Below are positions 17,999-26,666 of a stretch of DNA of 64,000 nucleotides, piece after piece. The stretch's first letter is position 1. Each line of letters begins with the position of its first letter. The notes under the pieces were generated by a model. It had not been told where the DNA came from. It saw nothing but the letters and a program-made list of their open reading frames with translations, and searched no databases. The position numbers and the translations under genes are program-made. Source of the stretch: Bifidobacterium eulemuris (lineage in GTDB: Bacteria; Actinomycetota; Actinomycetes; Actinomycetales; Bifidobacteriaceae); contig NZ_CP062938.1 of NCBI RefSeq assembly GCF_014898155.1, positions 1,240,001-1,304,000 of the forward strand, written 5' to 3'.

Positions 17999-18619
17999 AT
18001 GTGCACCGAATCGTTAACCGTAGGTATTGTGGACAATGACCCACTGGTCTCTCAGGCGCTTGTATCGATGTTCGACGATCAACCCTCACCGCTGCACGTA
18101 TTATGGAATGTTCGCAATGGTCACGATGCGCTGGCCTTGTGCGAGTACACCACCACACAGCCGAACGTCGTGCTCACGGATCTACGAATGCCTGGAATGG
18201 ACGGCAAACAGCTGGCGACGCACATCACCCGAAAGTACCCGCAGATCACCGTCATCGGTATCACAGCCTTCCCCGTCGAGAACACCGATGAGGAATTGCG
18301 CGAGGCAGGGATACATGCCGTGTTATTCAAAGAGGCGGCCATACAAGACTATGTGCATACCATCGGACACGCCACCGGCAAAACCTCGCTCATCACTTGG
18401 CAACAGCAATCATTGGCATTCCAACGGCTACTGCTTACCGACACGGAAATCTCAGTATTGAGGGAATATCTGAAAGGCCGGACCACCATCGCAGTAGCGC
18501 ATACCATGCATATGAGCGAGGGAACCGTAAAAACGCATATGAATAACGCTTACAAAAAGCTCGGCGTACATAGCCGAGCCGAAGCGATACGCGTGTGCGT
18601 GCGCGAACATATCGTGTAG
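17999..18619 (+). CDS. NarL/LuxR-type response regulator
   Basis: 206 residues. The receiver domain has acidic VDNDP at 11-15, acceptor Asp61 in VVLTDLRMPGMDG, Thr in GITAF and Lys in VLFKEAA. The C-terminal LuxR helix-turn-helix reads LKGRTTIAVAHTMHMSEGTV, then KTHMNNAYKKLGVHSRAEAI. It starts 2 bases after the kinase stop. Together with the kinase and probably the upstream small membrane protein it forms a three-gene signalling operon. The target genes are not evident here. Confidence 0.92.
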   Translation: MCTESLTVGIVDNDPLVSQALVSMFDDQPSPLHVLWNVRNGHDALALCEYTTTQPNVVLTDLRMPGMDGKQLATHITRKYPQITVIGITAFPVENTDEELREAGIHAVLFKEAAIQDYVHTIGHATGKTSLITWQQQSLAFQRLLLTDTEISVLREYLKGRTTIAVAHTMHMSEGTVKTHMNNAYKKLGVHSRAEAIRVCVREHIV

Positions 18620-18777
18620 GAGGGCCTCGCTCAAGCCGGATAGAGACCACAGACGTTTGACGATGGACAGCTAGCGGGCGGCAGTGTCGACTATCGGAAG
18701 AGGGCTTCGCATGGCGTGCGGCTTGGCACCTGTTTCGAAAGCCCGCCCATAACGCATCGAAGCCATTCGCTTCAGCC

Positions 18778-18971
18778 TATCTGCGTTACCGGTAGTGGAT
18801 TCGGCCTCCTGCGGATATCGATCTGCGTTACCGGTAGTGCCCTAGAGACCGCACGCCACTTACGTTCGTTGAAATATGGGGCATGGTAGTGGGAGTAACG
18901 CCAAAAGGACACTACCCGTAACGCAGATCGATGTCTGCAGATACGAAAATCCACTACCCGTAACGCAGATA
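18778..18971. repeat. 194-bp imperfect inverted repeat with four copies of a 19-bp motif
   Basis: The left arm (18778-18842) and right arm (18907-18971) are inverted copies of each other. Each contains two direct copies of TCTGCGTTACCGGTAGTG (C/G variant ACGGGTAG) 44 bp apart. The 64-base centre holds a looser copy (GGTAGTGGGAGTAACGCC). Immediately after it comes GCCCCGCG...CGCGGGGC (18972-19010), a hairpin without a T-tract. No gene is seen from 18620 to 19129. Confidence 0.85.
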
Positions 18972-19129
18972 GCCCCGCGCCATGACCGTTATCGGATCAT
19001 AACGCGGGGCCAACAAGCTCGTTGATGTCACAACGTGTGGTCGTTGTCCTTATTCTCTTTGACCAGAAACAGAGGGAGCAGCGCGATCGGCCATCACGGC
19101 ATATAACCAACCCATGCCGTCCGCGCCCG

Positions 19130-19837
19130 CTACAGGCGCTTGACGATGTCGACGGCGAGGCGGGCGGCGGTGTCGGCGTATTCGGAGATGTCGAACTCCT
19201 TGAACACCTCGTAGTCGGTGTCGGCGTTGTCGCTCATGGCGCGGATCACCAGCGCGGGAACGTCGTTGCGCGCAGCGACGTGGGCCACGGCCGCGCCCTC
19301 CATCTCCACGGCGTCGGCGCCGGTGGCGTTCACCACCTCCATCACCTTGGCGGGGCTGTCGACGAAATAGTTGCCGGAGGCGATGATGCCGGTGATATGC
19401 GTGGTGCCGGCGGCGGTGAGCGCCTCGTCGGCCACGCGCAGCAGCCGCTCGTCGGAGTGGAATTCCTCGACCGGCTCGGTGGCGGTGCCAGGCTTCCACT
19501 GGCCGACCAGACGCATGTCGGTGTCGAGGTAGCGCAGGGTGCCACCGAGCACCACGTCGTTGATGTGCAGGTCGCGGTTGAGGTTGCCGGCGATGCCGGT
19601 GAAGATCAGCGCGTCCGGACGGTAGACGTCGATGAGATGCTGTGTGGTGGCGGCCGCGTTCACCAGGCCCATGCCGCCGACGGTGGCCGCCACGGCGACG
19701 GCTTCGCCCGCGTTCGTGGTGATGGTGCCGCGGGAGACGGCCAGGCTCGCGGCCTTATCGACTTCGACGTTATCCAGCGCGCCGGCGATCAGCGCCACTT
19801 CCTCATCCATCGCGCCGATGATCGCGATCGTCTTCAT
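19130..19837 (-). CDS. mtnN: 5'-methylthioadenosine/S-adenosylhomocysteine nucleosidase
   Basis: 235 residues, the usual length. It hydrolyses MTA and SAH to adenine and the thioribose product in methyl-cycle recycling. Family marks are IGAMDEEVALI at the N-terminus, FTGIAGNLN, EMEGAAVAHVAARN (substrate-binding Glu-Met-Glu) and the catalytic Asp in RAMSDNAD. It lies 30 bases downstream of a DAHP synthase gene on the same strand and could be co-transcribed with it. Confidence 0.96.
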   Translation of the reverse strand: MKTIAIIGAMDEEVALIAGALDNVEVDKAASLAVSRGTITTNAGEAVAVAATVGGMGLVNAAATTQHLIDVYRPDALIFTGIAGNLNRDLHINDVVLGGTLRYLDTDMRLVGQWKPGTATEPVEEFHSDERLLRVADEALTAAGTTHITGIIASGNYFVDSPAKVMEVVNATGADAVEMEGAAVAHVAARNDVPALVIRAMSDNADTDYEVFKEFDISEYADTAARLAVDIVKRL

Positions 19838-19867
19838 TTGTGTGCTCCTTCTATGTAATTGTGTAAA

Positions 19868-21061
19868 TCAGCTCCAGCGGCGGGTGGCGACGGCTTCGGC
19901 GAGTTCGCGCAGCAGGCTGGCCGTGTCGGGCCAGCTGATGCATTTGTCGGTGATCGACTTGCCGTACACCAGCTCCTTCAATGGCGCGGCGGGCTGGTTG
20001 CCGCCCTCGAGGAAGCTTTCCATCATAATGCCGGTGATGCCGCGCTCCCCGCCTGCGATGCGGCCTGCGATGTCGCGCACCACCTCGGCCTGACGATGCT
20101 CGTCCTTGCCGGAGTTACCGTGCGAGCAGTCCACGATCACGCCATGCGAGGCGGCGCAATCGGCCGGCATCATCGCGCGGATGTCATCCATCGCGGCGGC
20201 CACGGACGCGGCGTCGTAGTTGGGCCCGTGGATGGAGCCGCGCAGCACCACATGGCAGTCGGGGTTGCCGAGCGTCTGGATCGAGCAGGCGCGCCCCTTA
20301 TGGTCAATGCCGAAGAACGCGTGCCGTTGCGCGGCGGAATAGCAGCCGTTGACCGCGGCCTTGACCGAACCGTCGGTCGCGTTTTTGAATCCCACCGGCA
20401 TGGACAGGCCGGAGGCGAGCTGGCGGTGGATCTGGCTTTCCGTGTTGCGCGCGCCGATCGCGCCCCAGCTGACCGCGTCGGCGATGAACTGCGGCGAGGT
20501 GGGTTCGAGGAATTCCGTGGCGGCCGCCAGTCCACAGCCGAGCACGTCGAGCAGGATGCGCCGGGCCAAGAGCAGGCCTTTGCGGATGTTGTGGCTGCCG
20601 TCGATGTCGGGATCGTTGATCAGCCCCTTCCAGCCGACCGTGGTGCGCGGCTTCTCGAAATACACGCGCATGACGATGAGCAGATGCTCATCGAGTTCGT
20701 CTTTGAGTTTGGCCAGACGGCGGGCGTAATCGAGCGCGGCGGCCGGATCGTGCACGGAGCAAGGGCCGACGATCACCAGCAGACGGTCGTCCATGCCGGT
20801 CAGGCAGGCGCGGATCTCGTCGCGCGAATACGAGACGATCTGCTGCGCGTGCTCGTCAAGCGGCATGTCGGTGAGCACCTGCGCGGGCGTGGGCAGCGGC
20901 TCGAGTTCGATGACGCGGCGGTTGATGATGCGGTTGACGCCTACCATATCCTCCCAGCGGGGCACGTCGGTGGCGACCAACGGATTCTTGCCCTCGTCCA
21001 TCGCCTGCTTGATGACGCGAAGGTCCTCGGCGATGTCGCGGGGCTTGTCGTTCGGCTGCAT
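19868..21061 (-). CDS. aroG: DAHP synthase, class I (second tandem copy)
   Basis: 397 residues from the ATG at 21061. The GTG at 21070 lies almost on the AAGGAG site and is less likely. It condenses phosphoenolpyruvate and erythrose 4-phosphate in the first step of the shikimate pathway. Signatures are VGPCSVHDP, RVYFEKPRTTVGWKGLINDP, GARNTESQIHR, MPVGFKNATDGS and HGPNYDA. It is a clear paralogue of the next upstream gene (shared blocks throughout), differing in the N-terminal 40 residues. A terminator separates the two. Differential feedback by aromatic amino acids is plausible. Confidence 0.95.
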   Translation of the reverse strand: MQPNDKPRDIAEDLRVIKQAMDEGKNPLVATDVPRWEDMVGVNRIINRRVIELEPLPTPAQVLTDMPLDEHAQQIVSYSRDEIRACLTGMDDRLLVIVGPCSVHDPAAALDYARRLAKLKDELDEHLLIVMRVYFEKPRTTVGWKGLINDPDIDGSHNIRKGLLLARRILLDVLGCGLAAATEFLEPTSPQFIADAVSWGAIGARNTESQIHRQLASGLSMPVGFKNATDGSVKAAVNGCYSAAQRHAFFGIDHKGRACSIQTLGNPDCHVVLRGSIHGPNYDAASVAAAMDDIRAMMPADCAASHGVIVDCSHGNSGKDEHRQAEVVRDIAGRIAGGERGITGIMMESFLEGGNQPAAPLKELVYGKSITDKCISWPDTASLLRELAEAVATRRWS

Positions 21062-21088
21062 AGTCTGCACTCTCCTTGGTTCTCACCC

Positions 21089-21130
21089 CAAGAATAACCG
21101 ACCCCGTTCCGCGCGGGAAACGAGGTCGGT
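21089..21130 (-). terminator. Terminator between the two DAHP synthase genes
   Basis: On the minus strand ACCGACCTCGTTTCCC and GGAACGGGGTCGGT form a long stem around GCGC, followed by TATTCTT. It sits just upstream of the downstream copy's ribosome binding site, so it could act either as terminator of the first gene or as an attenuator for the second. Confidence 0.75.
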
Positions 21131-21257
21131 CCGAAGCGTTCACGCCGGGCCGCGGATCACCATCCGCAGGCCGGCATAAGGCACAACATAAGACGCGGTA
21201 TAAGGCGCGGTGGATGGGTCGGGGCGCTTCCGGCGGAGAGCCCGCGCGCCATCACAA

Positions 21258-22388
21258 TCAGCGGGCGCGGCGGGCGTCGACGGCGTCGGCCAGCTTATGC
21301 AGCAGTTCGGCCGTGCGGTCCCACGGCACGCAGGAATCGGTGACGGACTGGCCGTACACCAGTTGGTCGAGCGGCGCGGGCTTCTGATTGCCGGCGACCA
21401 GGAAGCTTTCCATCATCACGCCGAGAATGCCCAGCTCACCGGCGGCGACGCGTTCGGCGATCTCCTCGACCACCTCGGCCTCACGCACCTCGTCCTTGCC
21501 GCAGTTGCCGTGCGCGGCGTCGATCACCAGACCGTGCTCGCTGGGGCCGGAAGCCTTCGAAGCCTTGAGCGACTCCAACGCCTCCGCCACGGACGCGGCG
21601 TCGTAGTTGGGGCCGTGGCTGGATCCGCGCAGCACCAGATGGCAGTCGGGATTGCCCTTGGTTTCGGCGGAGATCACACGGCCGTCGAGGTTGATCGACA
21701 GGAAATGGTGCTCGAACGCGGCGGCGAAGCAGGAGTCGGCGGCCGCTTTGATGGAGCCGTCGGTGGAGTTCTTGAAGCCCACCGGCATCGACAGACCGGA
21801 GGCGAGCTCGCGGTGCACCTGGCTTTCGGTGTTGCGCGCGCCGATCGCTCCCCAGCTGATCAGATCGCAGATGTACTGCGGGGTGATCGGGTCGAGCCAT
21901 TCGGTGGCGGTGGGAAGTCCCAGGCTGAGCACGTCGGTGAGCACCTTGCGCGCCATCCACATGCCTTTGCGGATGTTGAAACGGCCGTCGAGGTCGGGAT
22001 CGTTGATCAGGCCCTTCCAGCCGATGGTGGTGCGCGGCTTCTCGAAATACACGCGCATCACGATGACCAGACGGTCCTCGAGCTCGCGTTTGACGGCGGC
22101 GAGCTTCTCGGCGTATTCGTGCGCCGCCTTGGGGTCGTGGATCGAACAGGGGCCGACGATCACCAGCAGACGGTCGTCGCGACCGTGCAGCACGTCGCGG
22201 ATCTCCTGGCGCGAATGCAGCACCAGCTCGCTCATCTCGTCGGTGAGCGGCAGCTCCTTCAGAAACGCGCGGGGCGCGGGAATCGGGTCGAGCTGGCGGA
22301 TGTTGACGTCGACCGTCTCCGGAAAGACGGCCTGCTCCCCCAAGCGACGATCGTCTTCGGAACTGTCCGGACCGCGCAATGCTGCCAT
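21258..22388 (-). CDS. aroG: DAHP synthase, class I (first tandem copy)
   Basis: 376 residues from the ATG at 22388 (MAALRGPDSSEDD), preceded by GAGAGGAGAG. The longer frame to 22451 lacks an RBS. It carries the same catalytic blocks as the adjacent paralogue: VGPCSIHDP, EKPRTTIGWKGLINDP, GARNTESQVHR, GFKNSTDGS and HGPNYDA. The entry enzyme of aromatic amino-acid synthesis is therefore present twice in tandem. The upstream region (22389-22568) shows no clear regulatory RNA. Confidence 0.95.
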   Translation of the reverse strand: MAALRGPDSSEDDRRLGEQAVFPETVDVNIRQLDPIPAPRAFLKELPLTDEMSELVLHSRQEIRDVLHGRDDRLLVIVGPCSIHDPKAAHEYAEKLAAVKRELEDRLVIVMRVYFEKPRTTIGWKGLINDPDLDGRFNIRKGMWMARKVLTDVLSLGLPTATEWLDPITPQYICDLISWGAIGARNTESQVHRELASGLSMPVGFKNSTDGSIKAAADSCFAAAFEHHFLSINLDGRVISAETKGNPDCHLVLRGSSHGPNYDAASVAEALESLKASKASGPSEHGLVIDAAHGNCGKDEVREAEVVEEIAERVAAGELGILGVMMESFLVAGNQKPAPLDQLVYGQSVTDSCVPWDRTAELLHKLADAVDARRAR

Positions 22389-22568
22389 GCCGACTCTCCT
22401 CTCTGCGTGATGCGTGCGAATGTATGAATATACACGGGCGTATACGAACACCCCACCTTAACGGATGGGGTGCGATACGCGAAACCGGATGACCGTTACG
22501 TGGAACAACCCCCGCATGGTGGCCATCCGGCTTGCGTCACATGGAACTACGCCATGCAGAACGCGGCG

Positions 22569-23018
22569 TCAGGAAGTTTTCTTCTGGCACATCAGCAGAT
22601 GGTCGGCCACCATCACGGTCTCCCCGCGCTGGTTGATGATGGCGAGACGCTCGGTCACGACGCCTTGGTCCGCATGCTTGGGCGAGTCCTTCTTCTCATG
22701 GATGGTCACCTCCGTGTGGATGGTGTCGCCGATGAACACCGGCTTGATGAAGCGCAGATGGTCGTAGCCGTAGGAGAAGGCCACCGGATTGACGAACGAC
22801 GCGGTCAGGCCGACGCCCACGCTGAAGGTGAGCGTGCCGTGGGCGATGCGCTGGCCGAATTCGGTGGTTTTGGCGAATTCGGCATCCATATGGTGGGGGA
22901 AGAAGTCGCCGGTCTGCCCGGCATGGATCACGAAATCCGCTTCCGTGATGGTGCGGGCGCCGGTCACGCGCGTGCTGCCCAGTTCGTAATCCTCGAAATA
23001 CAGTGTCTGTTCGGCCAT
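22569..23018 (-). CDS. MaoC-family hot-dog dehydratase/hydratase
   Basis: 149 residues, a single-domain R-specific enoyl-CoA hydratase fold. The catalytic Asp/His pair is intact (Asp38 and His43 in TGDFFPHH), followed by the conserved [13 protein letters not shown]. Family members add or remove water on acyl-CoA thioesters. It is the last gene of the long minus-strand operon and follows two CoA-transferases. A CoA-bound intermediate in the sugar pathway is therefore likely. The substrate is unknown; see the finding on the proposed CoA-dependent dehydration. Confidence 0.88.
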   Translation of the reverse strand: MAEQTLYFEDYELGSTRVTGARTITEADFVIHAGQTGDFFPHHMDAEFAKTTEFGQRIAHGTLTFSVGVGLTASFVNPVAFSYGYDHLRFIKPVFIGDTIHTEVTIHEKKDSPKHADQGVVTERLAIINQRGETVMVADHLLMCQKKTS

Positions 23019-23132
23019 TGTGGTTCCTTTCTGAACGTGATGAACGTGATGGATAAACGTGGTGAACGTGATGTGTGCTTGGGAATGCTCCGTTTGAGCG
23101 CTATGGGTGCCACGCGGCCGCCACAGCCGCCC

Positions 23133-24260
23133 TCACAGGTATTGCGCGTTGTCCTGTCCGACGGTCGGAGCCGCCGGGCCGCCCTTGTACCGCTCACCGT
23201 CGATACGAATCGGACAGCAGGTGGTGGCGATGGAGACGCCGTTGGGACGGCGCACCTCCTGCACCATGTCCAGCGCTTGGAACGCCTCCGTGTCCATCAG
23301 CGTGTCCCAGGTGTACACGTCCGCGCACCAGACATCCGCAGGTTCGAGAATCGACAGCCAGTGGGCGGTGGTTTCGCCCGCGAGGTGATCGACCAGCACA
23401 CGCTTGATCTCGTCGCGCCTGCGATGCCAGTCGTCCGGATCCGTGTAGCCGAGCAGTTTCTCGCATCCGATCAGCTCGCCGAGCCGGGGAATGGGGATCA
23501 TGGCGAGCGCCAGATAGCCGTCCGCCGTGGCGTAGATGCCGTACGGGGCGCTGATGTAGGCGTTGGCGTTGTTGACGGCGCTGCGTTGCGGCGGTTTGTG
23601 CCCGTCGTTGAGGTAGGTGGTGAGCACCTCGAACTGCATGTCCAGCAACGCCTCCAACAGGCTGACGTGCACGTGCGCGCCGACGCCGGTGCGTTTGGCG
23701 CGCAGCAGGCCCGCCATCACGCCTTGGACGAGCAGCTGTCCCGCGAACAGGTCGGCCACCGACAACCCCATCGGGGTCGGCGGCTGGCCGGCGTCGCCGT
23801 TCAGCCAGCAGATTCCCGACAGCGCCTGGGCCAGCAGATCCTGCCCGGGTTTGCCGGACCACGGTCCGCTTTCGCCGTAGCCGCTCACCTCGCCGTACAC
23901 CAGACGCGGATTGATGGCGGTCATGGCGTCGTATCCCACGCCGATGCGGTCGGCCACGCCCGGACGGTAGTTGACGACCATCACGTCAGCCTCGCGTACC
24001 AGCCTCTCCAACACGGTCCGGCTGCCCGGATCCTTCAGATCGAGCGCGATGGCCTTCTTGTTGCGGTTGATCGCATGGAACAGCGAACTGTCGCCGTCGA
24101 TCACGCAGTCGGATATATACAGCGAACGGCAGATGTCGCCGCCTCCGGGCCGTTCGACTTTCAACACTTCGGCACCGAGGTCGGCCAGCCGCAAGGTGGC
24201 CGAAGGCGCGGAGAGGAACTGGCTCAGATCCAGCACTTTGATGCCTTGCAACGGTTTCAT
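23133..24260 (-). CDS. Class III (CaiB/BaiF) CoA-transferase, copy 2
   Basis: 375 residues from the ATG at 24260; earlier in-frame codons only overlap the other copy. N-terminal VLDLSQFLSAPSATLRLADL and KVERPGGGD are family-typical, and GKPGQDLL precedes the catalytic Asp170 in LSVADLFAG. The start overlaps the stop of the other CoA-transferase by 4 bases, so the two are translationally coupled and may form a heteromer. Such enzymes move CoA between carboxylic acids through a glutamyl/aspartyl anhydride. The partner acids are unknown; context suggests a sugar acid. Confidence 0.92.
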   Translation of the reverse strand: MKPLQGIKVLDLSQFLSAPSATLRLADLGAEVLKVERPGGGDICRSLYISDCVIDGDSSLFHAINRNKKAIALDLKDPGSRTVLERLVREADVMVVNYRPGVADRIGVGYDAMTAINPRLVYGEVSGYGESGPWSGKPGQDLLAQALSGICWLNGDAGQPPTPMGLSVADLFAGQLLVQGVMAGLLRAKRTGVGAHVHVSLLEALLDMQFEVLTTYLNDGHKPPQRSAVNNANAYISAPYGIYATADGYLALAMIPIPRLGELIGCEKLLGYTDPDDWHRRRDEIKRVLVDHLAGETTAHWLSILEPADVWCADVYTWDTLMDTEAFQALDMVQEVRRPNGVSIATTCCPIRIDGERYKGGPAAPTVGQDNAQYL

Positions 24261-25429
24261 CGCTTCGCTCCTTCCCTCGCATTCGCGTCGAGTCCGAACT
24301 CGGCGACGATGCGGTCGGTGTCGGCGCCCAACCGCGGGGCCGGCTTCGAGGCCGGACGGTCCTCCCCAAGAAAACGTATCGGGCAACGTGTGGTGAACAG
24401 CGAAGGGTCGCCTTCGCGCGCGACGTCTTGGATGAAGTCGAGCGCTTTGAACGCTTCGGAGGCGACCAGCCGTTCCCAGGTGTACACGTCGGAGCACCAG
24501 ACGCCGGCCGGCTCCAGCAGCGACAGCCAATGGTCGGTGGTGCCGCCCAGCAGCGCCTCGCCGATCTCGCGTTTGATCTCATCGCGTTTGGTGAACCATT
24601 CGGCCTCGTCGGTGCGGGCGGCCACCGCGGAAGAGCCGATAAGCTCGCCGATGCGGCTTACCGACCCCATGGCGAGCGCCAGATAACCGTCCGCCGTCTC
24701 GTAGATGCCGTATGGGGCGGCCAGATAGGCGTGCGCGTTGTGGTAGGCGCTGCGTTGGGGAGCGCGGCGTCCGTCGTTGAGGTAGGTGGTGAGCACTTCG
24801 AACTGCATGTCGAGAATCGATGACAGCAGGCTGACCTCCACGTGGCCGCCCTCGCCTGTGGTCTCACGGCGGATCAGACAGGAGAGGATGCCTTCGACCA
24901 GATGCACGCCGGTGTAGGAGTCGGCGAGGGACAGGGCGAAGGGCATGGGCGGCTGTCCGTCGTCGCCGTTCAGCCATGCGAGGCCGGACAGCGACTGCAC
25001 CAGCAGATCCTGGCCGGGCTTGCCCACCCAAGGACCCACCGTGCCGTAGCCACTGACCGAACCGTAGACGAGACGCGGGTTCAACGTCTTGACATCGTCG
25101 TAGCCCAGTCCCATCTTCTCCATCACACCGGGGCGGAAGGCTTCGATCAGCACATCCGCCTGCGCGATCAGACGCTTCACTTTGGCGAGGTCGTCCGGAT
25201 CCTTCGTGTTCAGCGCGACGCTTTCCTTATTGCGGTTGATCGCGTGGAAGTTGACCGCGTCGCCATCCGACCACAGTCCCTCCAACGCCAGACGCCGGGA
25301 TCCATCGCCCACTCCGGGGCGTTCGATTTTGATCACGCGCGCGCCGAGGTCGGCCAGGCGCATCGCGGCGGACGGGCCGGCGAGATACTGGCAGAAGTCG
25401 AGGACCACCATGCCCTCAAGCGGTTTCAT
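24257..25429 (-). CDS. Class III (CaiB/BaiF) CoA-transferase, copy 1
   Basis: 390 residues. It opens VLDFCQYLAGPSAAMRLADL, with IKIERPGVGDGS and GKPGQDLLVQ, and catalytic Asp170 in LSLADSYTG. It is highly similar to the downstream copy and collinear to the same Asp position, so they arose by duplication. The RBS AAGGAG is 5 bases before the ATG. It follows the signal-less binding-protein homologue by 9 bases. Both copies keep the catalytic residue, so neither is an obvious inactive subunit. Confidence 0.92.
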   Translation of the reverse strand: MKPLEGMVVLDFCQYLAGPSAAMRLADLGARVIKIERPGVGDGSRRLALEGLWSDGDAVNFHAINRNKESVALNTKDPDDLAKVKRLIAQADVLIEAFRPGVMEKMGLGYDDVKTLNPRLVYGSVSGYGTVGPWVGKPGQDLLVQSLSGLAWLNGDDGQPPMPFALSLADSYTGVHLVEGILSCLIRRETTGEGGHVEVSLLSSILDMQFEVLTTYLNDGRRAPQRSAYHNAHAYLAAPYGIYETADGYLALAMGSVSRIGELIGSSAVAARTDEAEWFTKRDEIKREIGEALLGGTTDHWLSLLEPAGVWCSDVYTWERLVASEAFKALDFIQDVAREGDPSLFTTRCPIRFLGEDRPASKPAPRLGADTDRIVAEFGLDANAREGAKR

Positions 25430-25438
25430 CGTTGCTCC

Positions 25439-26578
25439 TTACTGCTCGCGCGAACGCACATACAGGGCATCCAACTGGTCGAGCACGGCCTCGGCGGCGC
25501 CGTCGCCGCGCACGAAGTCCTGGATGAACCCGCCCGCGTTGTCCTGGAAGGTGAGATATCCACTGTAGCGTGGACGCATGTAGCTCGCGTCCAAGGTTTC
25601 CAGCGTGTCCGCGAAGAAATCGAGCGTCGTGCGGTTGCACTCCTCGTCCAGCCATGCGGCGCGGTGCCCGGGCTGGCCGCCGTTGTCGGCGAACAGGGTG
25701 CGCTGCACCTCGCCGGAAGCCGCGTATGCGACGAAGTCGGCGGCCTCGCGCGGATGCCGGGTGCCGGCGGAGATGGCCAACCCGGTGCCGCCAAGCACGC
25801 CGGTGACCAGTCTGCCGGCGTATGCCGGCACATTGCCCGCTTTGAGCGCATGCTCGGCGTAACCGCGGCGCGAATAGTTCACATAGCCGTACACCCACGG
25901 GCAGTAGCTGAGCGTGTCCGACTTGGCGAGTCGCTCGTGCAGTTCGATGGTGCTCCACTCGAATACGGCCGGATCGCATAGCCTGGCCAGGCGGCGCATA
26001 TCCTCGAGCACACGAACGCCGGTGGCGCGGTCCACGACATGTTCCTCTCCCGGCGCGAACAGGCGGCCGCCGGCGGTGTTGCACAATCCGATGAAATCCA
26101 TCAGCAGGTATTGCGGGGTGCCCGCGAAGGCCACAACGCCCTGCTTCGCAAGCTCAAGCACCTCGTCGAAGGTCGACGGAACGGCGTCGGCCGACAGCCG
26201 GTCGGGTCGCCATACGGCCACCGGCGAGGCGGCGTCGATGGCGAGCGCGCTTTGGAATCCGTCGAAGTCGTAGCTGGCGCACGACTGGCCGACCGAGTTG
26301 GCGCGTTGGTCGGCCATATAGTCGGCGTCAAGCCATTCGTCGAGCGGAAGCAGCACGTTGTGGGCCGCGGCGAATCCCGCCCACGGATGGTCGATGATCA
26401 GCAGGTCGTATTCGGCGGCCAACTGGTCGATGGGTTTGCTTTCGAATTCCGTCAGGGAACGTTTGTGCCAGGTGATGTCGAATCCGGGATGCAGTTCGGC
26501 GTAGCGCTGGGTGACGCCCACGATGGAGGTGAAGCCACGGCTGTGGCCCCATGTGATGCCTTTGAGTTGCACAGACAT
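25439..26578 (-). CDS. Solute-binding-protein fold without signal peptide (cytoplasmic)
   Basis: 379 residues from the ATG at 26578 (MSVQLKGITWGHSRG), with AGAGAGG 4-5 bases upstream. It resembles family 1 extracellular sugar-binding proteins (LDEWLDADYM, LISAGTRHP-like region, EAADFVAYAASGEVQRTLFADNGGQPGHR). It has no signal sequence, no lipobox and no hydrophobic N-terminus, so it should stay in the cytoplasm. It sits between an aldolase and two CoA-transferases with no ABC permease nearby. Its role could be binding or delivering a sugar acid or CoA ester inside the cell; this is a guess. Confidence 0.8.
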   Translation of the reverse strand: MSVQLKGITWGHSRGFTSIVGVTQRYAELHPGFDITWHKRSLTEFESKPIDQLAAEYDLLIIDHPWAGFAAAHNVLLPLDEWLDADYMADQRANSVGQSCASYDFDGFQSALAIDAASPVAVWRPDRLSADAVPSTFDEVLELAKQGVVAFAGTPQYLLMDFIGLCNTAGGRLFAPGEEHVVDRATGVRVLEDMRRLARLCDPAVFEWSTIELHERLAKSDTLSYCPWVYGYVNYSRRGYAEHALKAGNVPAYAGRLVTGVLGGTGLAISAGTRHPREAADFVAYAASGEVQRTLFADNGGQPGHRAAWLDEECNRTTLDFFADTLETLDASYMRPRYSGYLTFQDNAGGFIQDFVRGDGAAEAVLDQLDALYVRSREQ

Positions 26579-26666
26579 ATCGCCTCTCTTCTTGGATGTC
26601 TGTTGGTTGGTCGGATGCCGACGGAGCCAGGCCCCGCCGGCGCGGATGGCGGATGGCGGCCGTGGA

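Noticed and set aside
18778..18971. The 18778 element as an insertion sequence
   Set aside because: No transposase and only 194 bp; no target-site duplication could be identified by eye.
22470..24686. A 738-residue plus-strand frame across MaoC and CoA-transferase genes
   Set aside because: Opposite strand to three genes with clear motifs; no recognisable domain.
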